Notes under the pieces: generated by a model | Seen by the model: the letters and a program-made list of their open reading frames with translations, nothing else | The model's database searches: none | What the model was told of the DNA's origin: nothing | Origin: Paraneptunicella sp964228975 | Lineage (GTDB): Bacteria; Pseudomonadota; Gammaproteobacteria; Enterobacterales; Alteromonadaceae | NCBI GenBank assembly: GCA_964228975.1 | Contig: CAXRCC010000029.1 | Span: 1-5,871 of the forward strand | DNA: 5,871 nt | Direction of reading: 5' to 3' | Position numbers and translations under genes: made by a program | Shown here: in pieces, positions 5,095 to 5,871 of the stretch | Numbering within the stretch: the stretch's first letter is position 1 | Layout of the letters: each line of letters begins with the position of its first letter

Positions 5095-5871
5095 TCAAAA
5101 ACAAACCGCCTTGGTGATTTGCCCGGGGCGCGGCACCTACAACAAAGATGAGCTGGGCTATTTGCATCGTTACCATGCCGATAAGTTGCACATTCTTGAT
5201 GCCATTGATACCGAGCGTGCTGTAAATGGTCAAAAGAGCGTTCGAGAGCTGGATAGCATGGCAAGTTACAGCATGAAGCAGCACACGGTTGGTGAGAATG
5301 CGGCGTCTTTGATTTATGCCTGTTCTAAAGCTGACTTTATGGCAATTAACCGCGATAAGTACGATATCGTGGGCGTAACGGGTAACTCAATGGGCTGGTA
5401 CATAGCCCTTGCTGTGGCTGGGGCTTTGAACGAAGCCAATGCGGCAAAGCTTATTAATACTATGGGTTCGATGATGGCAGGTGGCACTATCGGTGGTCAG
5501 AGTATCTATCCGATTGTTGATGAAAACTGGAAAGTGTCGCCAAGCATGGTTGAGCAAGTGCACAGCGCGATGGCTGAAGTGAATGCGCACCCCGACGCTG
5601 AGCTGCACGAGTCCATCCGTTTGGGTGGTTACATGGTGTTTGGTGGCAACGACAAAGCACTGAAAATGCTGGAAAGCATATTACCTAAACTGGAAGAGCG
5701 TTATCCTATGCGCTTATTCAATCATGCTGCATTTCATACGCCAATGCTTGATGACATTGCGGAAAAAGCACAAACGTTACTGCCAGCGAGTCTTTTCCAA
5801 GCACCTGAAGTGCCTTTGGTTGATGGTAAAGGGCAAATTTGGCAGCCGTACAGTACCGATGTGGAAAAGCT
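5087..5871 (+). CDS. FabD/AT-fold acyltransferase with atypical active site (C-terminus missing)
   Basis: The frame from 5087 is open for 261 codons to the window edge, so the gene is partial. It overlaps the E1 stop by 8 nt and has an AGGAGG site. The fold is that of acyl carrier protein acyltransferases (FabD and polyketide AT domains): a start strand 'ALVICPGRGTY' (8-18) in place of the PGQGSQ motif, the nucleophile elbow 'VTGNSMGW' with Ser101 in place of GHSLGE, and 'FNHAAFHTPML' with His217 as the second catalytic residue. Family members move an acyl group between CoA and an ACP through an acyl-serine. Deviations from FabD: the oxyanion-hole Gln is Arg15, the His before Ser is Asn100, and the Arg that binds the malonyl carboxylate (Arg117 in E. 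coli FabD) aligns with Met126 in 'INTMGSMM'. It is therefore unlikely to be the housekeeping malonyltransferase and may use a non-carboxylated acyl group or a CoA-to-other-thiol transfer (inference). Automatic annotation would probably call it ACP S-malonyltransferase. Confidence 0.85.
   Translation, partial: MSNQKQTALVICPGRGTYNKDELGYLHRYHADKLHILDAIDTERAVNGQKSVRELDSMASYSMKQHTVGENAASLIYACSKADFMAINRDKYDIVGVTGNSMGWYIALAVAGALNEANAAKLINTMGSMMAGGTIGGQSIYPIVDENWKVSPSMVEQVHSAMAEVNAHPDAELHESIRLGGYMVFGGNDKALKMLESILPKLEERYPMRLFNHAAFHTPMLDDIAEKAQTLLPASLFQAPEVPLVDGKGQIWQPYSTDVEK

Overview
The window looks like chromosomal DNA of a free-living, probably marine, gammaproteobacterium. This is an inference from moderate-to-low GC, gammaproteobacterial-style codon use, a YjgN-like DUF898 gene, and general resemblance to Marinomonas/Oceanospirillales/Vibrio-type genomes. 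No taxonomic marker gene is present. No RNA genes, mobile elements, CRISPR arrays or origins were seen.

Layout: (1) positions 1-126, minus strand, hold the N-terminus of a DUF898/YjgN-like membrane protein that runs off the left edge, with its own promoter candidate near 229-256. (2) Positions 399-1235, minus strand, hold a LysR-type regulator. (3) Positions 1236-1496 are a divergent control region with several dyads, one of them a 17-bp perfect-arm inverted repeat with the T-N11-A geometry of LysR-type operators, and a good TATACT -10. (4) Positions 1497-2678, plus strand, hold a complete glutaryl-CoA dehydrogenase with all the catalytic residues I can check. (5) Positions 2679-2820 are a leader with overlapping, mutually exclusive hairpins. 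(6) Positions 2821-5094, plus strand, hold a 757-residue ThDP-dependent 2-oxo acid dehydrogenase E1 in which alpha and beta subunits are fused in one chain. (7) From 5087 to the right edge, plus strand, overlapping E1 by 8 nt, lies a FabD/AT-fold acyltransferase with an altered active site; it runs off the window.

How the genes may work together: GcdH turns glutaryl-CoA into crotonyl-CoA. A 2-oxo acid dehydrogenase E1 beside it would, with an E2 and E3 not in the window, make an acyl-CoA. The partner usually seen beside a LysR-controlled gcdH is a CoA-transferase that activates glutarate; here the neighbours are a 2-oxo acid dehydrogenase and an acyltransferase instead. One reading is a 2-oxoadipate to glutaryl-CoA to crotonyl-CoA route. 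Another is a pathway that feeds an unusual acyl group through the acyltransferase to a carrier protein. The acyltransferase lacks the arginine that binds the malonyl carboxylate in FabD, so it should not be read as the housekeeping malonyltransferase. This gcdH, fused E1 and atypical AT combination under a divergent LysR regulator is the best candidate here for an undescribed metabolic module; the substrate assignment is inference.
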